The notes: a model not told the origin generated them from the letters alone. A stretch of 64,000 bases of DNA from CAWJLS01 sp963843755 (GCA_963843755.1 CAWJLS010000012.1:124001-188000); one strand, 5' to 3'; positions 43,821 to 52,514 are shown, counted from the first letter of the stretch. Numbers and translations are program-made.

Positions 43821-44941
43821 CGACCTCGAGAGGCCGGCGCGCGACCGAGCCCGCGACACCGCAGGCGTTCGACCAGGAGGATCTGGCGCGGCTCTACCGG
43901 ACCGTCTCCCGCGCCAAGACGGAGTGGGAGGCGGCCGTCGACGGGGTCTCGGACCTGGTCTTCCTGACCGATCACGCAGGGAAGATCCTGCGCTGCAACC
44001 TCGCCGCACAGCGGTCGCTCTCGGGTCCGTTCCACCGGATTCTCGGCCGGGACCTCACCCGCATGCTCCGGACGGCCCTGGCCAACGAGGAGCTGGTACT
44101 CGAGGACGCCGAGGGCGAAGTGCACGCCGCGGCGGGCGAGCCGACCTTCGAGTACTCGAAGTTCCCGGCATCGCACCACGGCGCCGACCTCGGCTGGGTC
44201 TTCGTCTTCCGCGACGTCACGGAGCTTCGGCGCCTCCGGAGCGTGGCCGCCCGGATCGACATGATGAACAACCTGGGGCAGGTGCTCTCCTCGGTGCGTC
44301 ACGAGATCGGCAACCCCACCAACGCCATGAAGACCGCGCTCTCGGTCATGGCCGAATCGGTTCGAGAGTTCTCGACCGAGAAGATGCTCTCCTACATCCA
44401 GCGCTGCCTCTCCGACGTCCAGAGGATCCAGGTGCTGCTCGACCGGCTGCGCACCTTCAACCTCTTCGAGGTCTCCGTCGAGCCCCGGGTCGACCTGCGG
44501 GCCCTGCTGGTGGCAGAGCTTCCGGCGATCCGCGACTGCCTGACGGGCCCGAGGATCCACCTGATCGAGTCGCTCCCGCCGGACGGACGGCCGGTCGAGA
44601 CCGTGTGCGATCCGCGCGCGGTCTACCAGATCCTCCTCGGGCTGATCGCCAACTCGACGGAGGCGCTCGCCGACACCGCGGGGGCGGGACGGATTCGCGT
44701 CGCCCTCGAAGAGGACGAGAAGCAGGCCCTCCTGTCGGTCGCCGACAGCGGACCCGGCATCCCGCCGGACCAGATCGACCAGGTGATCCTGCCGCTGTTC
44801 ACCACCAAGCCCCAGGGCACCGGCCTCGGGCTGGCGATCGCCCACGAGATGGTGACCCGGATGGGCGGCACGCTCGAGGTCGGCAACGATCCCGACCTGG
44901 GCGGCGCGCGGGTCGTCCTGCAGATCCCCCGCTCCGTCTGA
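43817..44941 (+). CDS. PAS-domain histidine kinase
   Basis: The start is a GTG overlapping the GNAT stop; the longer frame from 43595 runs inside the GNAT gene. The 374-residue protein has an N-terminal PAS domain (about 35-140, WEAAVDGVSDLVFLTDHAGK) with CNLAAQRSLSG in the core. A dimerisation domain with His162 (SSVRHEIGNPTNAM) and a HATPase domain with GLIANSTEAL, DSGPGIP and GTGLGLAIAHE follow. There is no transmembrane segment. It is the probable phosphodonor for the receiver of the first gene in this operon, 42235-43392. The HEIGNP form of the H-box is unusual but occurs in cytoplasmic kinases. Confidence 0.92.
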   Translation: MTTSRGRRATEPATPQAFDQEDLARLYRTVSRAKTEWEAAVDGVSDLVFLTDHAGKILRCNLAAQRSLSGPFHRILGRDLTRMLRTALANEELVLEDAEGEVHAAAGEPTFEYSKFPASHHGADLGWVFVFRDVTELRRLRSVAARIDMMNNLGQVLSSVRHEIGNPTNAMKTALSVMAESVREFSTEKMLSYIQRCLSDVQRIQVLLDRLRTFNLFEVSVEPRVDLRALLVAELPAIRDCLTGPRIHLIESLPPDGRPVETVCDPRAVYQILLGLIANSTEALADTAGAGRIRVALEEDEKQALLSVADSGPGIPPDQIDQVILPLFTTKPQGTGLGLAIAHEMVTRMGGTLEVGNDPDLGGARVVLQIPRSV

Positions 44942-44971
44942 GGCCCGGCGGCCCGGCGGCCTTGCGGCCGG

Positions 44972-46066
44972 TCAGCCCGCCTTGGCGGCCCGTCTCGCGG
45001 CGAGCACCCGGTCGACCCGGCGCCGGGCGGCGGCCAGCGGTGTCTCCCCCGCGTCGGCAGCCTCGCGGAGGATCTCGCTCACCGTGCCGGCGATCCCCTC
45101 GATCTTGGCGTCGATCGCCGCCCGGTCGAGGCCATCGTGGATCGACAGGATCGCGATGGCGCCGCCGGCATTGCCGATGTAGTCCGGCACGTAGACGATG
45201 CCGCGGTCGTGGAGCCGCTCCGCGTCCGCCTCCTCGCGGAGCTGGTTGTTGGCCGAGCCGGCGACGATCCGGCAGCCCAGCCGTGGGACGGTCTCCGCGT
45301 TCACCGTGGCGCCGACCGCGCACGGTGCGTAGACGTCGCAGACCGTCTCCGGCACCCGCGCCAGCGGCACCACCTCCACCTCCCCGCGCGCGCCAGCCCG
45401 ATCGGCCAGCTCGCCGGCCACCCTCGCGGCCTTCGCAGCGTCGAGATCCGCGACCAACAGGCGCGCCCCCAGCCCGGCGAGCTCGCGGGCCAGCGGCCCA
45501 CCCACGTCCCCCAGCCCCTCCACCAGGACCGACCGCCCCGCGGGATCGTCGCTGCCGAAGACGTGCTCCAGCGCGGCCCGCAGCCCGACCAGTACGCCGT
45601 GGGCGGTGAACGGCCCCGGATCGACCGCCCGGCCGGTCTCCGGATCGGCCCCGAAGACGTAGCGGGTCTTGCGCGCCACGATGCTCATGGCGTCCGGGCC
45701 CGCCCCCAGGTCCGGCCCGGTCGAAAACGAATCCCGGAGCGACTCGACCAGCTCGCCGTAGCGCTCCAGCAGCCCCTCCCGCTCGGAAGCCTCGAGCGGC
45801 CGCGGAATCGCCAGCACCGCCTTGCCGCCGCCCCGGGCCAGACCGACGCCGGCGAACTTGTAGGTCATGCCCTCGGCCAGCCGCATGGCGTCCAGCAGCC
45901 CGTCCGCCAGCTCCGGATAGACCTTCATCCGCGTCCCGCCCGCCGCCGGACCCAACGTGTCGTCGTGCATGGCGATCATGATCCACGTCCCGGTCGGCCG
46001 GTCGTGGCGGACCACGAGCCCGTTGCCGTCCCAGGCCTGGAGCAGAGAAAAGAAGCGTTCGTTCAT
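44972..46066 (-). CDS. Leucine dehydrogenase-like Glu/Leu/Phe/Val dehydrogenase
   Basis: The ATG at 46066 follows GGAGGA and begins the family N-terminus MNERFFSLLQAWDG (364 residues); the upstream extension is rejected. The substrate-site lysines are Lys70 (MTYKFAGVG) and Lys82 (ARGGGKAVL), and PDYIGNAGG and the NAD-binding GLGDVGGPLA motif are present. It deaminates branched-chain or related amino acids oxidatively with NAD. The length fits leucine dehydrogenase (about 365). It is monocistronic, convergent with the histidine kinase gene across a 30-bp gap. Confidence 0.92.
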   Translation of the reverse strand: MNERFFSLLQAWDGNGLVVRHDRPTGTWIMIAMHDDTLGPAAGGTRMKVYPELADGLLDAMRLAEGMTYKFAGVGLARGGGKAVLAIPRPLEASEREGLLERYGELVESLRDSFSTGPDLGAGPDAMSIVARKTRYVFGADPETGRAVDPGPFTAHGVLVGLRAALEHVFGSDDPAGRSVLVEGLGDVGGPLARELAGLGARLLVADLDAAKAARVAGELADRAGARGEVEVVPLARVPETVCDVYAPCAVGATVNAETVPRLGCRIVAGSANNQLREEADAERLHDRGIVYVPDYIGNAGGAIAILSIHDGLDRAAIDAKIEGIAGTVSEILREAADAGETPLAAARRRVDRVLAARRAAKAG

Positions 46067-46518
46067 CTGTTGTCCTCCGGTCGGTGCCGCCGGCCGGCGG
46101 CCCCTGCATCCTACTGCGGGGAGCACCAAGGGAGCTCTAGCAGCCCGCGGTGAAAGTCCGCACGGTCGCGTTGCGGACGCCATGGGGCCGGATACGAGGC
46201 ACCGCAACGCAGGCGATGCCGTCGCATCGTCGAAGAGCGGGAACGAAGTAGACGGCCCCATGCCGCCGCAACCCTCTGGGCGCATGGGAATTGCGGCCGG
46301 CTTCTGCGTTGCTCGTCGACAACGATGGCACCGCGCATCGCTTCCTCCTCGCGCCTTGAATCCGCCTCGCAAGACCCATGCGCGCGACCATGTGGACTTT
46401 CACCACGGGCTGCTAGACGCCGAGTCACAAAGACTTCGCGGAATTGCTCGAGCCCTCGGACGACACGAACTGTTATACTAGCGAAGGTCAATGTATAACC
46501 AGCGGAACGGAGTCAACG
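46067..46518. other. Intergenic region at the left edge of the VapBC-ATPase insertion
   Basis: About 450 bp contain no supported gene. A perfect 16-bp GC palindrome (46086-46101) lies near the dehydrogenase start. The right end carries the promoter/operator of the VapBC-like operon (46472-46499). The short frames within lack ribosome-binding sites. Confidence 0.55.
46472..46499 (+). promoter_or_regulatory. Inverted repeat over the -10 box of the VapBC-like operon
   Basis: GTTATAC (46472-46478) and GTATAAC (46493-46499) form an inverted repeat with a 14-nt spacer. The left arm contains a -10-like TATACT (46474-46479). The pair lies 20 bp before the antitoxin ATG, the usual place for an AbrB-type autoregulator. 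No good -35 box is visible. Confidence 0.65.
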
Positions 46519-46782
46519 ATGTCCACCACCCGAACCCCAGACACCGCCACCGCCACCGTCTCCGCCAAGGGCTGGGTCGTCATTCCCGCTCCGCTCCGGC
46601 ATCGGTACCACATCGAGCCGGGTCAGAGAATCCGGATCGTGGACTACGGCGGGGTTCTGAGCCTAGTACCTCCGCTCAGCAATCCGGTGGTCGAGGGGAG
46701 AGGCCTCCTCACGGGAGAGTCGTCACTCACTAGGGCACTCATCGAAGAACGTCGCCGAGAGCGGGAGCGCGAGAAGCGATGA
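46519..46782 (+). CDS. AbrB/MazE-type antitoxin (VapB-like)
   Basis: The ATG at 46519 follows ACGGAG and starts at MSTTRTPDTATATV (87 residues); the longer frame from 46444 would include the promoter. A swapped-hairpin AbrB DNA-binding domain covers about 12-55 (VSAKGWVVIPAPLRHRYHIE, then GQRIRIVDYGG). The charged C-terminus (LIEERRREREREKR) is the typical toxin-binding tail. It overlaps the PIN gene by four bases and is preceded by a matching inverted repeat, so it probably represses the operon and neutralises the PIN toxin. Confidence 0.88.
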   Translation: MSTTRTPDTATATVSAKGWVVIPAPLRHRYHIEPGQRIRIVDYGGVLSLVPPLSNPVVEGRGLLTGESSLTRALIEERRREREREKR

Positions 46783-47201
46783 CGGCAACCGAACGGTCCC
46801 GCTTCGTCCTGGACTCGTTCGCGCTCCTCGCGTATCTCGAAGACGAACACGGAGCCTCTCTCGTCCAAGACATACTCACCAAGTGCGCAGATGAAGAGGC
46901 CGTTGCGTATCTCTCGGTCGTCAATCTCGGCGAAGTAGCTTACATCGTAGAACGGGAGCGAGGCCTTCCCGCCGCACAGCAGGCCCTCGCGGCGATCGAC
47001 CAGTTCCCGCTCAACGTCCTCGACGCAGATCGCACCCGCACGCTCGCTGCCGCGCACATCAAGGCGCTCTACCCGGTCTCCTACGCCGATTCCTTCGCCA
47101 TTGCACTCGGCATGGAAGTCGACGGACACGTGGTGACCGGCGACCCCGAGCTCGAACGGGTCGAGCCCGTCGTAGGCGTCGTCTGGATTGGACGGAAATG
47201 A
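46779..47201 (+). CDS. PIN-domain ribonuclease toxin (VapC-like)
   Basis: The 140-residue PIN protein has its acidic residues in place: Asp12 (VLDSFALLAYL), Glu52 (NLGEVAYIV), Asp104 (SYADSFAIAL) and Asp122 (VVTGDPEL). VapC toxins cleave specific RNAs, usually tRNA or rRNA. The start overlaps the antitoxin stop (ATGA), and its stop overlaps the start of the ATPase gene (ATGA). The unusual feature is the translational coupling of a third gene to a VapBC pair. Confidence 0.92.
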   Translation: MTATERSRFVLDSFALLAYLEDEHGASLVQDILTKCADEEAVAYLSVVNLGEVAYIVERERGLPAAQQALAAIDQFPLNVLDADRTRTLAAAHIKALYPVSYADSFAIALGMEVDGHVVTGDPELERVEPVVGVVWIGRK

Positions 47202-48427
47202 AACTCCTCCGCATCGGCTTCGGAAACTTCAGGAGCATCGGCTCGTCACCGGTCATGATTGACTTGAGATCTCGAGTCAATGTCCTGATCGGCGCGAACA
47301 ACTCCGGGAAATCCAACGTCCTTGCCGGCCTACAAACGATCCAACAGTCTGCTGGTTTTGGCGAGCTCGGCCAGACCGATCGGCACCTCAGAAGCGCCGA
47401 GAACGCTCCCTTCATCAGGATCGAGCTCGAAGTCGAGCGGGGAGACTCACTCGGCGGCCTGGCACCAGGACGATCGATCCTGTTCGAGAAGACGTTCTCT
47501 TCAGATGGCAATTCCACGTGGACGCTTCATCCATTTGAGGATCTCGCACCTTCAGAGACCGAAAGGCTGATGATTGACAACCTCAAGAAGCGCTTCGCCG
47601 GTCCACCGTCCAAGGAACACCTAAAGGAAGTGAAGCAGGAGCTTTCCGAGAAGCTCGCCCGACCCTTTCTTGGCAGGATCCCCAAAACAAGGATGATCCC
47701 CCAGTACAGACAAATTAGGGACGGTCGAGGGAATGGAGTCGATGGCACCGGTCTCGTTGGGCTTCTCGCTTCGTGGCAACATCCCGAAATCGGGCAAGAC
47801 GCCGACGTGGAGAAGTTTCATAGAATTGAAGAACTCGTACAGCGCTTATTACATCTATCCGACATCACCCTAGAAGTAACCCACGACAATACAAGGATCC
47901 TCGTGGCTCGCGGTGGTCTCCGGCTCCCACTGAGCTCATATGGAACGGGAGTTCATCAGCTCATTATTCTCGCTGTTGCCTTTCTCGCAGGACAGAACCT
48001 CCTCTTCTGCGTCGAAGAACCGGAGATCCACCTCCACCCAACACTGCAGCGCGAGTTGCTCAGATTTCTCATCGAAGAGACACGCAACCAGTACGTCATC
48101 GCCACACACTCCAATGCCTTCATCGAACCGACGGATGGGGTCAACATCGTCCACTTGTCATCCCAGGGAAACGTCACCGTGCCGCGCCAGGTCGTAGCAC
48201 CCCAAGATAGTTTGCTCGTTCTCAGAGACCTGGGAATCCGGGCGAGCGACCTGCTCCAGGCCAATAGCCTGATCTGGGTCGAGGGTCCAAGTGACAGGAC
48301 CTATATCAACCGTTGGCTGTCTATCCTATATCCGGACCTGGTGGAGGGCATCGACGATCCAAGAGCGCATCTCGATCGGATTGCCGAGGTGGTACGTACC
48401 GCGTCAGAGCTTTACCATGGCGCCTGA
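47198..48427 (+). CDS. OLD-like AAA ATPase with truncated TOPRIM domain
   Basis: The 409-residue protein starts as an OLD/RecF-like ATPase: LLRIGFGNFRSIGSSPV, Walker A GANNSGKS (32-39) and a degenerate signature near YGTGVHQL. The Walker B is FCVEEPEIHLHP with Glu273-Glu274, followed by VIATHSNAFI. The TOPRIM nuclease domain begins with Glu362 in IWVEGPSDRTYINRW, but the rest of that domain is absent. After PDLVEG only about 25 residues remain (IDDPRAHLDRIAEVVRT), resembling the C-terminal tail of OLD proteins. An in-frame internal deletion is the simplest reading, leaving an ATPase without nuclease. It is coupled to the PIN gene, overlaps the AddB gene by 11 bp and is clearly lower in GC, suggesting transfer. 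Confidence 0.85.
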   Translation: MKLLRIGFGNFRSIGSSPVMIDLRSRVNVLIGANNSGKSNVLAGLQTIQQSAGFGELGQTDRHLRSAENAPFIRIELEVERGDSLGGLAPGRSILFEKTFSSDGNSTWTLHPFEDLAPSETERLMIDNLKKRFAGPPSKEHLKEVKQELSEKLARPFLGRIPKTRMIPQYRQIRDGRGNGVDGTGLVGLLASWQHPEIGQDADVEKFHRIEELVQRLLHLSDITLEVTHDNTRILVARGGLRLPLSSYGTGVHQLIILAVAFLAGQNLLFCVEEPEIHLHPTLQRELLRFLIEETRNQYVIATHSNAFIEPTDGVNIVHLSSQGNVTVPRQVVAPQDSLLVLRDLGIRASDLLQANSLIWVEGPSDRTYINRWLSILYPDLVEGIDDPRAHLDRIAEVVRTASELYHGA

Positions 48428-51400
48428 CCACCGCTCCGGCTCGCCTGTCCCCGAACCCGTGGCCCCCGCCGACTCGCATCCGCCGAAGATCCTCGTCGCC
48501 GCCGGACCGCGCGCGGCGGAGGAGGCGGTGTTCGCCTGGCTGGAGGAGCGCCTCGACGGGGCGGCCGGCGGGGCGAATCTCGACGACCGTCTCGCCCGTC
48601 TAGCAAAGCCGCTGCGGGTGGTCGTGCCGTCGAAGAGTCTGCGGCTCCACCTGTCCGCGGAGCTGGTGCGGCGCCGGGGGCGCGCGGCGGCGGGGGTCGT
48701 GATCCAGACCCTCTCCGCCCTCGCCGGCGAGGTTCTGGACGCCGGAGACGCTGCGGGGATCGCTGTCGGGGCCCGCGGAGACCGGGGAGAGGCCGGCCGG
48801 CAGAACGAGGACGAGGGCGAGGGCGACGAGCGGACCGAACGGGCGGGGTCCGCGCTGCTCCACGTGTTGGTGCGGCGGCTGGGGCGGGAGGTGCCGGCGC
48901 TGGCCGAGCCGCTGGACGCGCTGTCGGACGGCTACAGGCCGGTGACGGCGACCGTGCGCGACTTCCTGCACGCGGGGCTCGAGCCGGAGCTGGCGGACGC
49001 GGTCATGGAGGCGGCGGCGCAGCGGCCGGAGGTCGAGGCCCGGAGGAACGGTCGGAGGGACGAGCAGGAGAGCGAGCCCCCGGAGGATCGGGCCGAACGG
49101 CTCGTGGGCACCCGGGCCGAGCGCGAGCGGGCGGTGGCGCTGGTCCGGCTCTCGTCCGACGTCGAGCGGGCGTTCCGGGCGATGGAGACGGAGCTGAAGG
49201 TGGAGCTCCCCTGGCACCGCCTGCGCCGGGCGGCCGACCTGCTCGAGACCGATCCCGCCCTCCTCCCCTGCCGGGGCGTGTTGATCCACGGCTTCGCCGA
49301 TGCCACCGGCGTGGCCACGACCCTGATCGAGGCGCTGCTCCGCCGCCTGGGGGCGACGGTGGTGCTCGACCGGCCGCCCGATCCGGCCTCCGGCGCCGGC
49401 CCGCGGGCGGCGCTCGAGACCGGGTTCACCCGGCGGTTCCTGGAGCGCCTCGGGTCCATGGCCGGCCCCGTCGAGATGGTCGAGATGGTCGAGATGGTCG
49501 AGATCGGCGAGATCGGCGAGGTCGGGACGATCGGAGAGGTGCCCGGAACCGGCCGCGAGGCCCATTCCGGCGAGGCCGACGAGACCGAGGAGGCCGACGA
49601 GACCGGCGAGGCCGACGAGCCGGCGATCCCGAGCCCGTCCGCGCCGGTCCTCAGGACCCTGGCGGCCCCGGGGGCGGACGCGGAGGCGCGCCGGGTGGCC
49701 GGGCGCATCCGGGCCCTGCTCGACCGGGGGGCGCGCGCCGAAGGGATCGGCGTGGTCGCCCGCTCTCTGGCCCCGGAGCAGCCGTTCGCCCGGGCGTTCC
49801 GCCGCCACCTCACCCGGCTGGGCATCCCGTTCTCGGGCGTCCCCACTTCGGGAGCCGGTCCGGCAGGCGGGCGCGGGCCGCTCCTGCCCGCCGGCCGCCG
49901 GTTCCAGGCCCTGATCGAGGTCCTCCGCCGCGGTGCCGAGGTGCCGGCCGACCGCTGGCTCGACGCCCTGGGACCACGTGGCGCGGGTGCCGGCTCCTCC
50001 GACGCCCCGACCGCCGCGGACGCCCGGACCGACCGCCGCCTGGAGCTGCGGCTGGCGCTCCATGCCCTCGGCGCCGCCCGCCTGGCCGACGTGACCCGGA
50101 TCGACCTCGGCCGTCTGCGCCGGTTCGACGACGCCGGGTTCCCGTTGCCGGTCCGCGAAGGCTTCCGGGCCCTCGCCGAGGGTGGAGACGGGAGCGGGGT
50201 GGACGCCTCCGAGGGGGCGTCCGACGGCGACGTAGCGCGGGACGAGGCCACGGGAGCGGAGCGGGCGCTCCGACGGCGGGTGCCGACCCGGGTGCTGCGC
50301 CGCGCGGTCGAGGACGCCGGCCGGCTGGTGCGGACCCTGTCGGAGTGGCCGGAGCCGGCGCCGGTGAGCGACCACCTGGCCCGCCTCCGCCGCCTGCTGA
50401 GCGACGAGCTCGGCTGGGCAGCCCCGTCCGGGTCCGTCGACGACGACCACTCCCCCGCCGATCCGCTCTGGGCACCGATCCGCGCCCTGGAGGCGGAGGC
50501 TCCGGGGCCGTTGGAGCTCTCCTTCGACGAGCTGGTCTCCCTCGTCGACCATGCCCTCGACGGCGCCGGCCGCGACGCCGTGGGCGGCGCCGGCGGCGGC
50601 GTGGCGCTGCTCGACGCCACGGAGGCCCGCGGCCGGACCTTCGAGCACCTGTTCCTGGTCGGCCTGAACCGCGGCGCCTTCCCGCGGCCGATCCGGGAGG
50701 ACCCGCTGCTGGCGGACGACCTGCGTCGCCTGCTCCTGGACGTCCTGCCCGACCTGCCGGTCAAGAGTCGCGGCTTCGACGAGGAGCGCCACCTGTTCGC
50801 CCAGCTCGTCGCCGCCGCCCCCGACGTCACCCTGTCGTGGCAGAGCACGACCGCCGACGGCCAGCCGAACCCGCGCTCGCCGCTCCTCGAACGGCTTGAT
50901 CGGCCCGGTCACCCGATCGCGCCGCACACCCTGGAGCCGACCCTCCGTCCGGCCGTCGAGGAGGCCCTCGCCGCGGGGCTCGCCGGCGACCGCGACCGCT
51001 TCGAAGCGCTGGCGGCGATCGCCCTGCGCGAGGACCGGGCCGAACCCTCGCCGGCCGGAGCGCCTGCGGCCATCCAAGCGCCCGCGGCCATCCAAGCGCC
51101 CGCGGCCATCCAAGCGCCCGCGGCCATCCAAGCGCCCGCGGCCATCCAAGCGCCCGGGGCCATCGAAGCGCCCGGCGCGACCGGCGACGACCCCGCCCAC
51201 TGGGGCGCCCTCGCCGCGGCCCACCGCCGGGTCCTCGACGAGATCGACCCGGACCTCTCGGAGCCCGGTGGCTGGGACCGCGCCCGCCGCCTCGGCCCCT
51301 ACTTCGGCTTCGTCGGGCCGGCGGCGCCGGACGATCCGGGCGATCCGCGGCGGGCGGAGCTCTGGGTGACGACCCTGGAGCGGCTGGCGGCCTGCCCGTG

Positions 51401-52514
51401 GCAGACCTTCCTCGCCCGCCTCCTCCGGATCGAGCCGACCCCCGACCCGCTCCAGGCCGCCCCCAGCCTCGACGCCCTGCGGGTCGGCTCCCTGGTTCAC
51501 GCCGCGCTCGAGGAGATCGTCGCCCGCGCCCTGCCGCCGCCGGAAGACACCGTCTCCAGCCGGCCCGGCCGACCTGATCGGTCCGATCGAGCCGGACGAG
51601 GGCGGTCGACGACCCTCGAGGAGGCCGACGGCCGCGAGCCGGTCCAGGTCCCATGGCCCGACCGGGAGGAGCTCGACCGCATCCTGCTCGACCGCGCCGC
51701 GGCGCTCCTCGCCGAAGATGGGATCGCCCTGCCCGGCCTGGAACGGGCGCTGGCGGCCGCCGCCCGGCCGTTCGTGGAGACGGCGGGACAGGTCGAGTGG
51801 CACCCGCGCGTGCCGTCGGTCCTGGCGGTGGAGGTCACCGGCGCCGTCACCGTGACCGACGCCGACGGCACCGAGCGCCCGCTCCGCTTCCGTGCCGACC
51901 GGGTCGACCGGATGGTGGACCGGCGGATCGCCGGCCTGCGGCTGACCGACTACAAGACGGGCAAGCCGATCTCCACCGCTGTGCGCCAGAAGACCCGCGA
52001 CGAGCACTTCCTGCGCCAGGTGGAGGCCGGCAACCGGCTCCAGGCGGTGGCCTACGCCCTCGCCACCGACGGCCCGCTGCCGAGCATGCACTCCGGCCAG
52101 GGGCGCTACGTCTTCCTGCCGCCCAACCTGCCGCCCGAGCAGCGGGAGTTCACGGTGTGGGGCAACCACGTGCCGTTCGTCGAGGCCTTCACCGCCGCCG
52201 TGCGCGCCACCCTGGGCGTCTGGGACCGCGGCGCCTTCTTCCCGCGCCTGGTCGAGCCCGACCGGGACCTGGAGCCGCGCCGCTGCGCCTGGTGCCCGGT
52301 GCGCGAGGCCTGCGTCCGGGGCGACTCGGGGGCCCGGCGGCGCCTGAACGAGTGGGCGGCGGAGCGGCGGCAGGGAACGCTCGCGACTCCGGAGGCGGCG
52401 GACGCCGACCTGCGCCGACACGCCGTCTCCGCCCTGCTCGGCGTGTGGACCCTGCCAAACGGCTCCGACCGGCCGGGCCGCCCGGGTCCATCCGGAACGG
52501 AGGGCGAAGGGTGA
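48417..52514 (+). CDS. addB: AddB-like helicase/nuclease subunit with Fe-S cysteines
   Basis: The ATG at 48417 lies inside the end of the ATPase gene (1365 residues). The N-terminus resembles the inactive helicase part of AddB (KILVAAGP, then VVVPSKSLRLHLSAELVRR), with LLDATEARGRTFEHLFLVGL and GAFPRPIREDPLL in the middle. The C-terminal PD-(D/E)xK nuclease has GSLVHAALEEI, Asp1178 and Lys1180 in TDYKTGKP, and four cysteines (993, 1290, 1293, 1299) placed as in AddB/Cas4 Fe-S nucleases. It should act with the AddA-type gene downstream (GTGA overlap) to process double-strand breaks. Two low-complexity insertions with DNA repeats (49473-49526, 51066-51173) are unusual. No ribosome-binding site is evident. 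Confidence 0.88.
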   Translation: MAPDHRSGSPVPEPVAPADSHPPKILVAAGPRAAEEAVFAWLEERLDGAAGGANLDDRLARLAKPLRVVVPSKSLRLHLSAELVRRRGRAAAGVVIQTLSALAGEVLDAGDAAGIAVGARGDRGEAGRQNEDEGEGDERTERAGSALLHVLVRRLGREVPALAEPLDALSDGYRPVTATVRDFLHAGLEPELADAVMEAAAQRPEVEARRNGRRDEQESEPPEDRAERLVGTRAERERAVALVRLSSDVERAFRAMETELKVELPWHRLRRAADLLETDPALLPCRGVLIHGFADATGVATTLIEALLRRLGATVVLDRPPDPASGAGPRAALETGFTRRFLERLGSMAGPVEMVEMVEMVEIGEIGEVGTIGEVPGTGREAHSGEADETEEADETGEADEPAIPSPSAPVLRTLAAPGADAEARRVAGRIRALLDRGARAEGIGVVARSLAPEQPFARAFRRHLTRLGIPFSGVPTSGAGPAGGRGPLLPAGRRFQALIEVLRRGAEVPADRWLDALGPRGAGAGSSDAPTAADARTDRRLELRLALHALGAARLADVTRIDLGRLRRFDDAGFPLPVREGFRALAEGGDGSGVDASEGASDGDVARDEATGAERALRRRVPTRVLRRAVEDAGRLVRTLSEWPEPAPVSDHLARLRRLLSDELGWAAPSGSVDDDHSPADPLWAPIRALEAEAPGPLELSFDELVSLVDHALDGAGRDAVGGAGGGVALLDATEARGRTFEHLFLVGLNRGAFPRPIREDPLLADDLRRLLLDVLPDLPVKSRGFDEERHLFAQLVAAAPDVTLSWQSTTADGQPNPRSPLLERLDRPGHPIAPHTLEPTLRPAVEEALAAGLAGDRDRFEALAAIALREDRAEPSPAGAPAAIQAPAAIQAPAAIQAPAAIQAPAAIQAPGAIEAPGATGDDPAHWGALAAAHRRVLDEIDPDLSEPGGWDRARRLGPYFGFVGPAAPDDPGDPRRAELWVTTLERLAACPWQTFLARLLRIEPTPDPLQAAPSLDALRVGSLVHAALEEIVARALPPPEDTVSSRPGRPDRSDRAGRGRSTTLEEADGREPVQVPWPDREELDRILLDRAAALLAEDGIALPGLERALAAAARPFVETAGQVEWHPRVPSVLAVEVTGAVTVTDADGTERPLRFRADRVDRMVDRRIAGLRLTDYKTGKPISTAVRQKTRDEHFLRQVEAGNRLQAVAYALATDGPLPSMHSGQGRYVFLPPNLPPEQREFTVWGNHVPFVEAFTAAVRATLGVWDRGAFFPRLVEPDRDLEPRRCAWCPVREACVRGDSGARRRLNEWAAERRQGTLATPEAADADLRRHAVSALLGVWTLPNGSDRPGRPGPSGTEGEG
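49473..49526 (+). repeat. Six 9-bp tandem units inside addB
   Basis: GAGATGGTC repeats three times, followed by GAGATCGGC twice and a variant. This encodes EMVEMVEMVEIGEIGEVG. A related 18-bp duplication (GAGGCCGACGAGACC, 49572 onward) follows, coding EADET-type repeats. All keep frame. Confidence 0.9.
51066..51173 (+). repeat. Six 18-bp tandem units inside addB
   Basis: GCGGCCATCCAAGCGCCC is repeated five times perfectly and once with changes. It encodes a run of AAIQAP units between the middle and nuclease regions of the AddB-like protein. Perfect identity points to recent slippage and likely length variation between strains. Confidence 0.95.

Noticed and set aside
46111..46491. Small frames upstream of the VapBC-like operon
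   Set aside because: They overlap the promoter and operator region and have no start signals.
51066..51173. Regular 18-bp repeats considered as a CRISPR array
   Set aside because: No spacers; the units are directly adjacent, in frame and inside a gene.
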